A DNA stretch of 29,522 nt from positions 25,638-55,159 of the forward strand of contig JABUUA010000003.1 of NCBI GenBank assembly GCA_021443405.1. The letters are read 5' to 3'. Shown one piece after another: positions 14,301-21,842 of the stretch. How positions within the stretch are numbered: the first letter of the stretch is position 1; every line of letters starts with the position of its first letter. The translations under genes were made by a program, and so were the position numbers. The notes under the pieces were generated by a model. It was not told the DNA's origin. It worked only from the letters and a program-made list of their open reading frames with translations, and ran no database searches. Source of the stretch: Bacteroidaceae bacterium. Its GTDB lineage: Bacteria > Bacteroidota > Bacteroidia > Bacteroidales > Bacteroidaceae.

Positions 14301-15413
14301 TCCGTTGATGCAGAGTTCGCCTTTCGAGCCCACGGTGATGTCGCGGAATCCCCAGTTGCAGCCGCGGATGTCGATGTCCTTGCTGCCGTCGCTGAGCGAC
14401 AACACCACTTTGTAGAGGTACGGTTGCTCGGCATTCCAGAGGTGAGGGGCGGTGAGACTGGCGGTGAGCGTCTGCTTGCCCGCCTTGGCAGCCGCCTGCG
14501 ACTCCGCCACCACCTGTGTGCCGTCGAGCACGCGCAAAGTGAGAGTAGCGCCTGCGGCCAGTTGATCACCCGCGATTTCCGTCTCCACGTTCAGGTCTGC
14601 CGTGGTGTAGGAACTGTTGAACGAGTTGGTGATGTAGAAGTCGCGAATCTGCGTCTTGGGCGCCGACCATAAGAGTACGTCGCGCGTGATGCCCGTAAGA
14701 CGCCAGTAATCCTGTGCTTCCAGCAGCGAACCGTTGGTGAAACGATAGACCTGCACGGCGATGGTGTTCTCGCCCTCGGTCAGATAGTCAGTAATCTTCC
14801 ACTCCGACGGCAAGTACGAATCCTCGGCATAACCGCAGAAATTACCATTGACCCACACATAGTAGCCGTGGCCGGCACCGTTGAAGCGAACAAACACGTC
14901 GCGGCCGTCCCAGTCGCTGGGCACGGTGAAGGTGCGGCGATACGAGCCCACGGGGTTGGGCATGTTGCTGTTGTAGGTGAACCATCCGGGGCGATCTGCC
15001 ATCACACTGAACGTGGTCTGATTGAACGAGAACGGGTAGGCCACGTTGCAGTAGAGCGGTTTGTCCCAACTCTTTCCGTTGCGAACGCCGTACACTTGCC
15101 AGCACGAGGGCACTTCAATCTCGTCCCATGAGGTGTCGTTGTAAGTAGTTTTCTCAAAGTCTACAGGGCGTGCCGTGGGCGTGGCCACCCACTTGAATCG
15201 CCACGTTCCGTTGAGCGAGAGACTGTAAGGAGAATTGTCTATGCCATTGAGCTCTACGTTGCTTGCGTCGGCGAGCGGTAGTTCCAAGGTATGCGCAGGC
15301 TCACGATGGAGCTGAGTGGTGGAGACATTGTCCCATTCTTTCATAGTTTGGGCAAAGGCTGCGGTCGCGCCGAAAAGCAGCGTCATCGCGATGAGAAAAG
15401 CACGTCTTTTCAT
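11346..15413 (-). CDS. GH2 beta-galactosidase with discoidin and T9SS-like domains
   Basis: A 1355-residue exported glycoside hydrolase of the LacZ type. After a signal peptide (about 1-22, ending AFAQ) come the sugar-binding sandwich (about 60-250), the Ig-like domain (about 255-365), the catalytic barrel (about 365-655) and LacZ-like C-terminal domains. The acid/base is E483 in WSFGNESGNG and the nucleophile E548 in QCENTHAMGNS; both match the LacZ motifs. Accessory modules follow: a chitobiase C-terminal-like domain (about 1105-1165; ALYYSIDGGTTYKRY), an F5/8 or CBM32-like discoidin domain (about 1175-1290; ENAIDGNTSTFWHTAY) and a type A-like T9SS sorting tail (final about 70 residues; VSIYTLQGSLLAQQ, then GIVLVKAGKAVHKIRI). 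It therefore probably acts at the cell surface on beta-galactosides in host or plant glycans. No polysaccharide-utilisation transporters (SusC/D) are adjacent in this window. Confidence 0.93.
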   Translation of the reverse strand: MKRRAFLIAMTLLFGATAAFAQTMKEWDNVSTTQLHREPAHTLELPLADASNVELNGIDNSPYSLSLNGTWRFKWVATPTARPVDFEKTTYNDTSWDEIEVPSCWQVYGVRNGKSWDKPLYCNVAYPFSFNQTTFSVMADRPGWFTYNSNMPNPVGSYRRTFTVPSDWDGRDVFVRFNGAGHGYYVWVNGNFCGYAEDSYLPSEWKITDYLTEGENTIAVQVYRFTNGSLLEAQDYWRLTGITRDVLLWSAPKTQIRDFYITNSFNSSYTTADLNVETEIAGDQLAAGATLTLRVLDGTQVVAESQAAAKAGKQTLTASLTAPHLWNAEQPYLYKVVLSLSDGSKDIDIRGCNWGFRDITVGSKGELCINGQPIIIHGVDRHDHSMKGGRTVTREEMLKDILLMKRFNINALRTSHYPNNPYLYDLCDKYGLYVLAEANVECHPHQQLSKEAVFKPIMVERNERHVLTLRNHPSIFIWSFGNESGNGNNFQAVSEAIHNIDPTRLRHYEGNSDWSDVTSTMYGSVENMEWIGSSRQNETNPRPHLQCENTHAMGNSMGNQREFYNAYEKYPALAGEFIWDWKDQGIEMPVPNKPNQTYWAYGGDFGDNPNSGNFCTNGVIFPDYTYSAKALNVKKIYQPADFAIKSTIRGTFTVKNKMAFANLSQYAFSYQLLEDGIPVQSGTIDPLDVAGGQEGVITLPTLSNMMGEALNDACEYDIRFSVKTTATSDWAEAGYEVASEQLQLRAAKQKPPYTSAEAGKLTVTKGVTNITVSGDNFTADFSNYNGQLASYSVDGKQLISSVLKLNTFRAPTDNDGRAANDWNSLGLRDLSVVYGKWQVEETEQAIMLTINNTYKSKGGASFVTRMAYYVMPDGTISVSSSIEPQQLGVILPRIGYTFDMPDGYEQFAWFGRGPWENYRDRKESCFPGLYHSTVTDQWTGYIVPQETGNHEDVRYIALTNDEGTGLMVVAPQTMSASVGHWRARSIYTDNDTRKKHPYEVSFIKPTVVNIDAAMRALGNASCGPDVLDKYELKSAPLTFEFFLMPITAPLTDQEMAAKARVSGSQCAPVTITSDKGYVTLKTTTSSAALYYSIDGGTTYKRYTAKFSFMDGGHVMAYAEKDGLMRSLVTEADFGMFINKSGWSVVSVDSEQGGNERKENAIDGNTSTFWHTAYGANEPKYPHEIIVNMGKNYNVTAFVYQGRDNMSNGRVKDFEVYFSTDGKSWGKPAAQGQLENNSSEQVIPLADIVVARYFRFVALSEVNGNAWASAAELGIQAISDEALPVESVLTDTPAVTAHGNIVSVVAAQPCKVSIYTLQGSLLAQQEVCGTQLFSIPTTGIVLVKAGKAVHKIRIRQ

Positions 15414-15435
15414 TGATGTATAGATTTATTTCCGA

Positions 15436-15466
15436 CAAATATACGAAGAAAAACGGAAAGCACAAG
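15436..15466 (-). promoter_or_regulatory. Promoter of the GH2 beta-galactosidase
   Basis: On the minus strand the -7 box TATATTTG (15443-15436) matches TAnnTTTG, and CTTG (15466-15463) lies 19 nt upstream as an imperfect -33 box. The leader before the ATG at 15413 is roughly 20 nt. The -33 side abuts the 22-nt repeat array at 15481-15590. Confidence 0.6.
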
Positions 15467-15480
15467 CACGCACGCTCGTA

Positions 15481-15590
15481 AAGATGCCTTTGTCGGGGCA
15501 AAGACATGCTTATGTTTGAGGCGAGACATACGCACGAATGAGGTCACACATGCTTATGTGTCGGCCCGGACGTGCGTATGTGAAAAGTCG
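15481..15590. repeat. 22-nt periodic motif array (about 5 units)
   Basis: Units start at 15503, 15525, 15547 and 15569, exactly 22 nt apart, and begin GACATGCTTATGT, GACATACGCACGA, CACATGCTTATGT and GACGTGCGTATGT. A weaker unit starts at 15481 (AAGATGCCTTTGT). The core ACATGCTTATGT is itself a near-palindrome (ACAT...ATGT). The array lies between the divergent GH2 gene and the DUF6242-like gene, next to the GH2 promoter. The second half of each unit varies, so it is neither a simple tandem repeat nor a CRISPR array. Confidence 0.65.
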
Positions 15591-15638
15591 TGTGAAGTCT
15601 TAAGAATAGCAAATAAAACTTAATTTGCGCGCCGAAAG

Positions 15639-15670
15639 TTTCGGTATGTGGGGAAAAAGCAGTACTTTTG
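15639..15670 (+). promoter_or_regulatory. Promoter of the envelope-biogenesis cluster
   Basis: The -7 box TACTTTTG (15663-15670) is preceded 20 nt upstream by TTTC (15639-15642), an imperfect -33 box. The start codon at 15704 leaves a leader of about 25-30 nt. This is the only good promoter I see ahead of the run of genes from 15704 to 23827. Confidence 0.6.
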
Positions 15671-15703
15671 TGAGCTATTTAGACACGCGCGTATATATAA
15701 AGT

Positions 15704-17059
15704 ATGAAGAAATACCTCTATCTCCTGCTGGCCGTACTGGCTGCGCCCTCGCTTTTTTGTTCGTGCTTGAACGAAAATGACGATGACATTCAGCTCAGCG
15801 ACCAGTGCTACATCAACACCGTCACGCTCGGCACTATGTACCGCAAGGTGACCATCAAGGACTCGGAAGGCTTGGACTCCACCTACAAGCAGGTGGTGAC
15901 CGGTACCTATTTCCCCATGACCATCGACCAGCGCACCCTCACCATTGAGAACCTCGACTCGCTGCCCAAGGGCACAGACCTGAGCGCTGTGCTCATCACA
16001 GCCGACTACCAGACGGCCTTGTTCTGGCGAAAGGCTAACCTGTCCGAGGATGAAGATACTACGTGGAACCAATATAGTTCGAAGGATTCGCTCGACCTGC
16101 GCCAGCCAGTGCACCTCTATTGCCTTGCGGCTGACGGCACAGCCCACCGCACCTACACGCTGAAGGTGAATGTGCACCAGCAGACGGCGGACAGCACTAC
16201 GTGGAATTTTGCCGGCATCGAGAGCGCTTTACAAACTACCCAAAAGGCGCGCATGACGGTGTGGAACGAACAACTGCTGCTGCTCACCGACCAAGCCGTG
16301 TGGCGCCGACCGCTGACGACCGAGGCCGCGTGGGAGCAACTGGGCGCTATCGGCACTATGGATGCCACCACGCTGCAGACACGCGCCGATGGTCTCTACG
16401 TCAGCACCACCGAAGGCGCTGTACTCAAGAGCACCGACGGCCAGACGTGGACGGCCACTTCCTATCCCACCCAAGCCGGGCTGCGCCTTGTGGCCGCCGG
16501 CGACCAGTGTCTCTATGCCTTGTGCGACGGCAAGTTGCTGAGCAGCAACGGCGGGGCATGGACGGAGGAATCGCTCGACGACGAAGCCTCGAATCTTCCC
16601 ACTGACCTGCTGAACAGCGTGGTCTATACGATGAAAGACGGGCGTCGCCGCGCCCTGTTGTTGGGTCGGAAGGCCGACGAGACCGTCGCCACCGTGTGGG
16701 CGAAGGAGTGGACAAAGGGAACTGAAGCGACCGCCGGCTGGGTGTACTACTCGCCCAACGAGGCCGACAAACGCCGTTGTCCCGCCATGCGCAACCTCAC
16801 GATATTGCCCTATGACGCGGGTCTCATCGCCTTAGGAGGCAACCTCGACGAAATATTATACAGTCGCGACCACGGAATCACCTGGGCCGAGCACGATAAC
16901 AGCGAGTTGAACGTGGACGAATATCTGTGTCAGGCTGCCGCCGGAGGCCGGTCATTGGCTGCAGCTGTGGACGGCAATCAGTTCCTCTGGGTGCTCGTGG
17001 ACGGTCGCTTGTGGCGAGGCCGCATCAACCGTCTCGGATTCCTGCGCCAAGACCGCTAA
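15704..17059 (+). CDS. DUF6242-like beta-propeller lipoprotein
   Basis: This 451-residue predicted lipoprotein has a signal sequence ending near LFCSC (Cys21), followed by the acidic LNENDDD typical of surface-exported Bacteroidota lipoproteins. Residues about 30-155 form a beta-rich N-terminal domain. The rest has Asp-box-like repeats of the sialidase/BNR type, for example KSTDGQTW (about 242-249) and YSRDHGITW (about 386-394), indicating a beta-propeller. It is recognised mainly by position: in Bacteroidales a DUF6242 protein commonly precedes the PorG/DUF6089-like gene, uppS and bamA. Its molecular role is unknown; a link to outer-membrane or T9SS assembly is inferred from the neighbours. 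Confidence 0.78.
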   Translation: MKKYLYLLLAVLAAPSLFCSCLNENDDDIQLSDQCYINTVTLGTMYRKVTIKDSEGLDSTYKQVVTGTYFPMTIDQRTLTIENLDSLPKGTDLSAVLITADYQTALFWRKANLSEDEDTTWNQYSSKDSLDLRQPVHLYCLAADGTAHRTYTLKVNVHQQTADSTTWNFAGIESALQTTQKARMTVWNEQLLLLTDQAVWRRPLTTEAAWEQLGAIGTMDATTLQTRADGLYVSTTEGAVLKSTDGQTWTATSYPTQAGLRLVAAGDQCLYALCDGKLLSSNGGAWTEESLDDEASNLPTDLLNSVVYTMKDGRRRALLLGRKADETVATVWAKEWTKGTEATAGWVYYSPNEADKRRCPAMRNLTILPYDAGLIALGGNLDEILYSRDHGITWAEHDNSELNVDEYLCQAAAGGRSLAAAVDGNQFLWVLVDGRLWRGRINRLGFLRQDR

Positions 17060-17088
17060 CGAAATCGTAACCCGAAGTCTGCACCGAT

Positions 17089-17796
17089 ATGAAGCGTCTG
17101 TCAGCTCTGTTCCTCATCCTACTGCCCTTCTGCGTTCAAGCGCAGGAGTTGGAATACCGCATGGAAGTGGGTGGAGCTGTGGGCACCGACTTCTATCTGG
17201 GCGACGTCTGCGCCGTGCCGTTCAAGCATCCCAGCGTTATGGGGGGAATCTTGCTGCGGAATGTGCTGAACCCGAGAATGGTGGTGAAGAGCAACCTTGC
17301 CTTCGGACACCTGCGCGGGAACTCGTCGGGAACTTTCATTCCCAGCGACGCCTATCAGGAGGCGGCTGCGGGAGGCAACCCTGCTTACGTGAGTTTCAAG
17401 CGTAACGTGGTGGACTTCGGAGCTCAGTTCGAAATGAACTTCTGGGGCTTCGGAACGGGTGAAGGCTACAAGGGCAACCGTCGCTGCACTCCTTATGCTA
17501 CGGCCGGCCTGGGCTTCACACTGGCCATGGGCGGGGGCGGTGGCACGAATGTGGGACTGAATTTCCCCATCGGCGTGGGCGTGAAATATAAGTTGAAGCC
17601 CCGCGTGAATGTGGGTGCCGAATGGACTTTCCGCTTCACGACGACCGACGCACTCGACGTCAACGGAGGACAGGCATCGCTCTCACATCCCTACGGCATA
17701 AAGGCGGTGGGACTGAAGAATAAGGACGCATACAGTTTCCTGATGGTCTTCATGACCTACGACATCGGGCCGAAATATAGACAATGTAACAACTAA
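17089..17796 (+). CDS. PorG/DUF6089-like outer-membrane beta-barrel protein
   Basis: A 235-residue protein with a signal peptide (about 1-18, ending QAQ) and alternating amphipathic strands with many glycines and aromatics, typical of a small outer-membrane barrel. The N-terminal EYRMEVGGAVGTDFYLGD, then GGILLRNVLNPRMVVKSN, and the later PYATAGLGFTLAMGGGGG and FPIGVGVKYKLKPRVNVGAEW match the DUF6089 pattern that includes PorG, a T9SS outer-membrane component in Porphyromonas. It lies between the DUF6242-like lipoprotein (29 nt) and uppS (3 nt), consistent with one operon. Together with the sorting tails on the proteins at 4380 and 11346 it supports a working T9SS. It could be only a PorG paralogue. 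Confidence 0.78.
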   Translation: MKRLSALFLILLPFCVQAQELEYRMEVGGAVGTDFYLGDVCAVPFKHPSVMGGILLRNVLNPRMVVKSNLAFGHLRGNSSGTFIPSDAYQEAAAGGNPAYVSFKRNVVDFGAQFEMNFWGFGTGEGYKGNRRCTPYATAGLGFTLAMGGGGGTNVGLNFPIGVGVKYKLKPRVNVGAEWTFRFTTTDALDVNGGQASLSHPYGIKAVGLKNKDAYSFLMVFMTYDIGPKYRQCNN

Positions 17797-17799
17797 TAT

Positions 17800-18546
17800 A
17801 TGACAACACTGGACATGAACCGCATACCCAAGCACGTGGCCATCATCATGGACGGCAACGGACGTTGGGCAAAAGCCAAGGGACTGCCCCGCACTGCCGG
17901 GCACGCCGAGGGAGTCGAGACGGTGAAGAAAATCACCACAGAGGCGACTCGCTTGGGCATCAAGTACCTGACGCTCTACACTTTCTCTACCGAGAACTGG
18001 AATCGTCCCGCCCCCGAGATTGAGGCGCTCATGGGACTCATCCTCGATCACCTTGAGGAAGAAATCTTCATGAAGAACGACGTTCGCTTCCGCGTCATCG
18101 GAGGCATCGACCGTTTGCCAGCCAGTGTGCAGAATCGACTGCACGAGTGCATGGACCGCACCGCTGGCAATCAGAAGATGACTATGGTGGTGGCGCTCAG
18201 TTACTCGTCGCGTTGGGAGCTCACCAACATGGCGCGTGAGGTGGCAGAAAAGGCGAAGGCCGGCACCCTTCTGCCCGAAGAGGTGACGGAGGACTACGTG
18301 AGCCAGCACTTGGAGACTAACTTCATGCCCGACCCCGACTTGATGATTCGCACCGGCGGCGAGTTGCGCATCTCCAATTACCTGCTATGGCAGTGCGCCT
18401 ACAGCGAGTTCTACTTCTGCGACACCTACTGGCCCGACTTCGACGAGGAGTGTCTGCGACAGGCAATTGCCGACTTCCAGAACCGCCAGCGCCGCTTCGG
18501 TAAGACCGGCGACCAAGTGGAGGAAGAAACAGAGAATAACAAGTAA
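17800..18546 (+). CDS. uppS: Isoprenyl transferase (undecaprenyl-PP synthase)
   Basis: UppS condenses isopentenyl diphosphate units onto farnesyl diphosphate to make undecaprenyl diphosphate, the lipid carrier for peptidoglycan and surface glycans. The 248-residue protein has the catalytic IIMDGNGRWAK block (Asp18), the GHAEGVE segment, LTLYTFSTENWNRP, and the C-terminal DPDLMIRTGGELRISNYLLWQ with FYF that binds the homoallylic diphosphate. Length is normal. The ATG at 17800 starts 3 nt after the upstream stop codon; an ATG at 17815 is an alternative closer to the family's usual start. The charged tail EEETENNK is unremarkable. Confidence 0.96.
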   Translation: MTTLDMNRIPKHVAIIMDGNGRWAKAKGLPRTAGHAEGVETVKKITTEATRLGIKYLTLYTFSTENWNRPAPEIEALMGLILDHLEEEIFMKNDVRFRVIGGIDRLPASVQNRLHECMDRTAGNQKMTMVVALSYSSRWELTNMAREVAEKAKAGTLLPEEVTEDYVSQHLETNFMPDPDLMIRTGGELRISNYLLWQCAYSEFYFCDTYWPDFDEECLRQAIADFQNRQRRFGKTGDQVEEETENNK

Positions 18547-18559
18547 ACACACACCCATA

Positions 18560-21211
18560 GTGAAGAAACTATCTATTATATTACTCCTGCTGTTCAGCGC
18601 CTTGGGCGCACAGGCACAATTCCTTGAGCGAGTCGTCGACCCCGTCGTCGACTACGGTCGCACGCCCCGTGAATATATTCTCGCGGGACTGACCGTCTCG
18701 GGAGCCGACAGCTACGACGACTATCTGCTCATCGGCCTCTCGGGCTTGCAAGTGGGGCAGCGCGTCACCATTCCGGGCGACGACATTACCAAAGCCGTAC
18801 GCCGCTACTGGCGCAACGGACTGTTCAGCAGCGTTCAAATACGCATGGACAGCGTTGTGCGCGACTCGGCTTATCTGCACATCCAACTGGCCCAGCGCCC
18901 TAAAATCTCGCGTATCGAGTACTCGGGACTGAAGAAAGGAGAGCGTGAGGACATGGAGAACAAGCTCGGACTCGTGAAAGAAGCACAGCTCACGCCCAAC
19001 ACTATCGACCGCGCCAGGATACTGGGTAAGAAGTATTTCGACGGGAAAGGCTTTAAGAACGCAGAAATCAACATCGAGTCAACCGACGACGCCGAGAAAC
19101 CCGGCTATGCCGTGGTGAAGGTGAATGTGGATAAAAAGGATAAGGTGAAGATTCATCACATCTACATCACCGGTAATGAACAGTTGAGCGAGCAGCGCAT
19201 CAAGGGCGGTCTTATCCGCAAGGGTGCTCTGAAGACCATCTTCGAACAGCACAACAAGAGCAGTTGGTTCCACTCGAAGAAGTTTGTAGATACCAAATAC
19301 AAAGAGGCAAAGAACAACTTAATCCAGAAATATGCGGAGCTCGGCTACCGCGACGCCATCATCGAGGCCGATAGTGTGGTCCCCTTCGACGAGAAGAGTG
19401 TGGACGTTTATCTGCATCTCACCGAAGGTCAGCGCTATTATATTCGCAACATCGAATGGGTGGGCAACACGCTGTACGCCACTGACGACCTGAACCGGGT
19501 GCTGCGAATGAAGAAGGGCGACGTGTATAACCAGAAGATGTTGGAAGACCGTTTGAAGAACGACGAGGACGCCATCGGCAACCTTTACTATAACAACGGT
19601 TACGTTTTCTACCAGCTCGACCCCGTGGAAACCAATATCGTGGGCGACTCGGTGGACTTGGAGATGCGCACTTTCGAAGGAACACAAGCTCACATCAGCC
19701 ACGTGAGAATCATCGGTAACGACCGTGTGTATGAAAATGTTGTTCGTCGCGAACTCCGCAACAAGCCCGGCGACCTCTTCAGCAAGGAGGCCATGGAGCG
19801 TTCGTACCGCGAGATTGCGTCGATGGGTCACTTCGATGCCGAGAGCATCTCGCCCGATGTCCGCCCCGACCCCGAGAACGGAACGGTGGACTTGAACTGG
19901 GGTCTCACGCCCAAGTCCAACGACCAGATTGAGTTCTCGCTCGGTTATGGCCAGACGGGTGTGATTGGTAAAATCGGTTTGAAGTTCTCGAACTTCTGCC
20001 TTGCGAACCTGTTCAACAAGAACGGAATCCGCCGTGGCGTGATGCCGCAGGGTAACGGTGAGACCTTCAGCATCAGCGGTCAGACCAACGGTCGTTACTA
20101 CCAGGCCTACAGCGTCAACTACATGAATCCTTGGTTCGGCGGCAAGCGTCCGAACTCACTCAGCGTGTCGGCCTTCTTCTCGAAACAGACCGACGTGAGC
20201 GACAACTACTACAACTCGGCCTACTACAACACGCTGCAGAACAGTTATCTGTATGGTGGTTACGGCGGCTATGGCTATGGATACGGTTATCCCGGCTACG
20301 GAAATTACTACGAGAACTACTACGACCCCGATAAGTTCGTGAAGATTCTGGGCGCCAGCATCGGCTGGGGTAAGCGCTTGCGCTGGCCTGACGACTACTT
20401 CACGCTGTCGGCCGATATTGCGTACACGCGCTATATATTGAAGGATTGGGAGTATTTTCTCATCTCCAACGGCTCGTGCAACAACCTCGCTGTCAATCTC
20501 GCTATTGCGCGCAACAGCACCGACAATCAGATTTATCCCCGTCGAGGCAGCGAATTCCTGCTCTCGGCCAGCATCACGCCTCCGTTCAGCTTGTTCGATG
20601 GAAAAGATTACAGCACGCTGGCCACCAACTATTATGCCAGCAGTTACCAGAATGAGCTGAAGGACAAATACCGCTGGATTGAATATCACAAGTGGAAGTT
20701 CAAGAGCCGCACCTACACCGCCCTCACCAAGGGCAACAAGTGTCTGGTGCTGATGACCCGCGTGGAGTTCGGTATTCTGGGCAACTACAACCCTCATAAG
20801 AAGTCGCCCTTCGAGACCTTCTATGTGGGTGGCGACGGAACCTCGGGCTATAGTTATACCTATGGCACGGAGACCATCGGTCTGCGCGGTTACGACAACG
20901 GTTCGCTCACGCCCCGCGGCTACAGCGGCTATGCCTACGACCGCTTCACGGTGGAACTGCGCTATCCGCTGATGTTGGGCCAGAGCACCAACATCTATGC
21001 GCTGGCCTTTGCCGAAGGAGGTAACGCCTGGTCATCGGTGAAGAAGTTCAATCCCTTCGACATGAAGCGCAGTGCCGGAGCGGGTGTCCGCATCTTCCTG
21101 CCCATGGTCGGCCTGTTAGGAATCGACTGGGCCTATGGTTTCGACAAGGTGTTCGGCAGTCGTAAGTACTCCGGTTCGCAGTTCCATTTCATCCTCGGTC
21201 AGGAGTTCTAA
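18560..21211 (+). CDS. bamA: Outer-membrane protein assembly factor BamA
   Basis: BamA inserts beta-barrel proteins into the outer membrane. This 883-residue protein has a signal peptide (KKLSIILLLLFSALGAQAQ), a periplasmic POTRA region (about 40-440; recurrent blocks such as ISRIEYSGLKKGEREDMENKLGL and RYYIRNIEWVGNTLYATDDL) and a C-terminal Omp85 barrel (about 446-883) ending in phenylalanine (FILGQEF). The start is a GTG at 18560, 13 nt after uppS, because it begins the signal peptide directly; an upstream in-frame ATG at 18467 lies inside uppS and would bury the signal. A tyrosine/glycine-rich segment at about 562-592 (YGGYGGYGYGYGYPGYG, then NYYENYYDPD) is probably an extracellular loop. 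The run of Skp-like chaperones downstream delivers its substrates. Confidence 0.95.
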   Translation: MKKLSIILLLLFSALGAQAQFLERVVDPVVDYGRTPREYILAGLTVSGADSYDDYLLIGLSGLQVGQRVTIPGDDITKAVRRYWRNGLFSSVQIRMDSVVRDSAYLHIQLAQRPKISRIEYSGLKKGEREDMENKLGLVKEAQLTPNTIDRARILGKKYFDGKGFKNAEINIESTDDAEKPGYAVVKVNVDKKDKVKIHHIYITGNEQLSEQRIKGGLIRKGALKTIFEQHNKSSWFHSKKFVDTKYKEAKNNLIQKYAELGYRDAIIEADSVVPFDEKSVDVYLHLTEGQRYYIRNIEWVGNTLYATDDLNRVLRMKKGDVYNQKMLEDRLKNDEDAIGNLYYNNGYVFYQLDPVETNIVGDSVDLEMRTFEGTQAHISHVRIIGNDRVYENVVRRELRNKPGDLFSKEAMERSYREIASMGHFDAESISPDVRPDPENGTVDLNWGLTPKSNDQIEFSLGYGQTGVIGKIGLKFSNFCLANLFNKNGIRRGVMPQGNGETFSISGQTNGRYYQAYSVNYMNPWFGGKRPNSLSVSAFFSKQTDVSDNYYNSAYYNTLQNSYLYGGYGGYGYGYGYPGYGNYYENYYDPDKFVKILGASIGWGKRLRWPDDYFTLSADIAYTRYILKDWEYFLISNGSCNNLAVNLAIARNSTDNQIYPRRGSEFLLSASITPPFSLFDGKDYSTLATNYYASSYQNELKDKYRWIEYHKWKFKSRTYTALTKGNKCLVLMTRVEFGILGNYNPHKKSPFETFYVGGDGTSGYSYTYGTETIGLRGYDNGSLTPRGYSGYAYDRFTVELRYPLMLGQSTNIYALAFAEGGNAWSSVKKFNPFDMKRSAGAGVRIFLPMVGLLGIDWAYGFDKVFGSRKYSGSQFHFILGQEF

Positions 21212-21267
21212 TCGGGATTGCAGAGAGGAAAAACATAAATCGAATAATCGCATAAAAAAGGTAGAAT

Positions 21268-21780
21268 ATGAAAAAATTATTTGCTATCGTAGCGGTGGCG
21301 CTCATGAGCCTCACTGCCAGTGCACAGAAGTTCGTGTTGGTTGACATGGAATACATCCTTGGCAACATTCCCGCCTATGAGCGCGCCAACGAACAGCTCA
21401 ACCAAGTTTCCAAGAAATGGCAGGCCGAAGTGGAGGCGCTGGCCAACGAAGCCCAGTCGCTCTACAAGAACTATCAGAGCGAAGCCGTGTTCCTGAGCGA
21501 CGAGCAGAAGCAGGCTCGCGAGACCGCCATCGTGGCGAAGGAGAAGGAAGCCAGCGAACTGAAGAAGAAGTATTTCGGTCCCGACGGTGAACTCTTCAAG
21601 AAGCGCGAGAGCCTCATGACGCCCATTCAGGACGAGATATACAATGTAGTGAAGGATATCTGCGAACAGAAGGGCTACAGCCTCGTGCTCGACCGCGCCA
21701 GCGATGCCGGCATCATCTTTGCCTCGCCCAAAATCGACATCTCGAACGAGGTGCTTCTCAAGTTGGGTTATGTCAACTAA
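21268..21780 (+). CDS. Skp/OmpH-like periplasmic chaperone 1
   Basis: A 170-residue OmpH-family protein. After a signal peptide ending SASAQ-like (LTASAQ) comes the conserved start KFVLVDMEYILGNIPAYERA, then a long charged coiled coil (about 40-125) that forms the tentacle arms of the trimer, and the C-terminal body strand GYSLVLDRASDAGIIFASPKIDISNEVLLKLG. Skp holds unfolded outer-membrane proteins in the periplasm and passes them to BamA, encoded 56 nt upstream. An A-rich AAAAAAGGTAGAAT precedes the ATG and may help ribosome binding. Confidence 0.92.
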   Translation: MKKLFAIVAVALMSLTASAQKFVLVDMEYILGNIPAYERANEQLNQVSKKWQAEVEALANEAQSLYKNYQSEAVFLSDEQKQARETAIVAKEKEASELKKKYFGPDGELFKKRESLMTPIQDEIYNVVKDICEQKGYSLVLDRASDAGIIFASPKIDISNEVLLKLGYVN

Positions 21781-21842
21781 AACGGACCCCGTCACCCGCT
21801 TGACAACCAGAAAACAAGAACTAATAATAAAATACAACAACA

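Noticed and set aside
11463..14672. Long plus-strand open frames (493 and 549 residues) inside the GH2 gene
   Set aside because: Val/His/Arg/Ala-rich antisense readings of a high-GC gene; the minus-strand reading contains both catalytic GH2 glutamates and ordered domains.
15481..15590. CRISPR array
   Set aside because: Units are 22 nt head to tail, imperfect, without unique spacers of regular length, and no cas genes are nearby.
18467..18559. Upstream ATG for bamA inside uppS
   Set aside because: It overlaps the uppS C-terminus by 80 nt and buries the signal peptide; GTG 18560 starts the signal directly.
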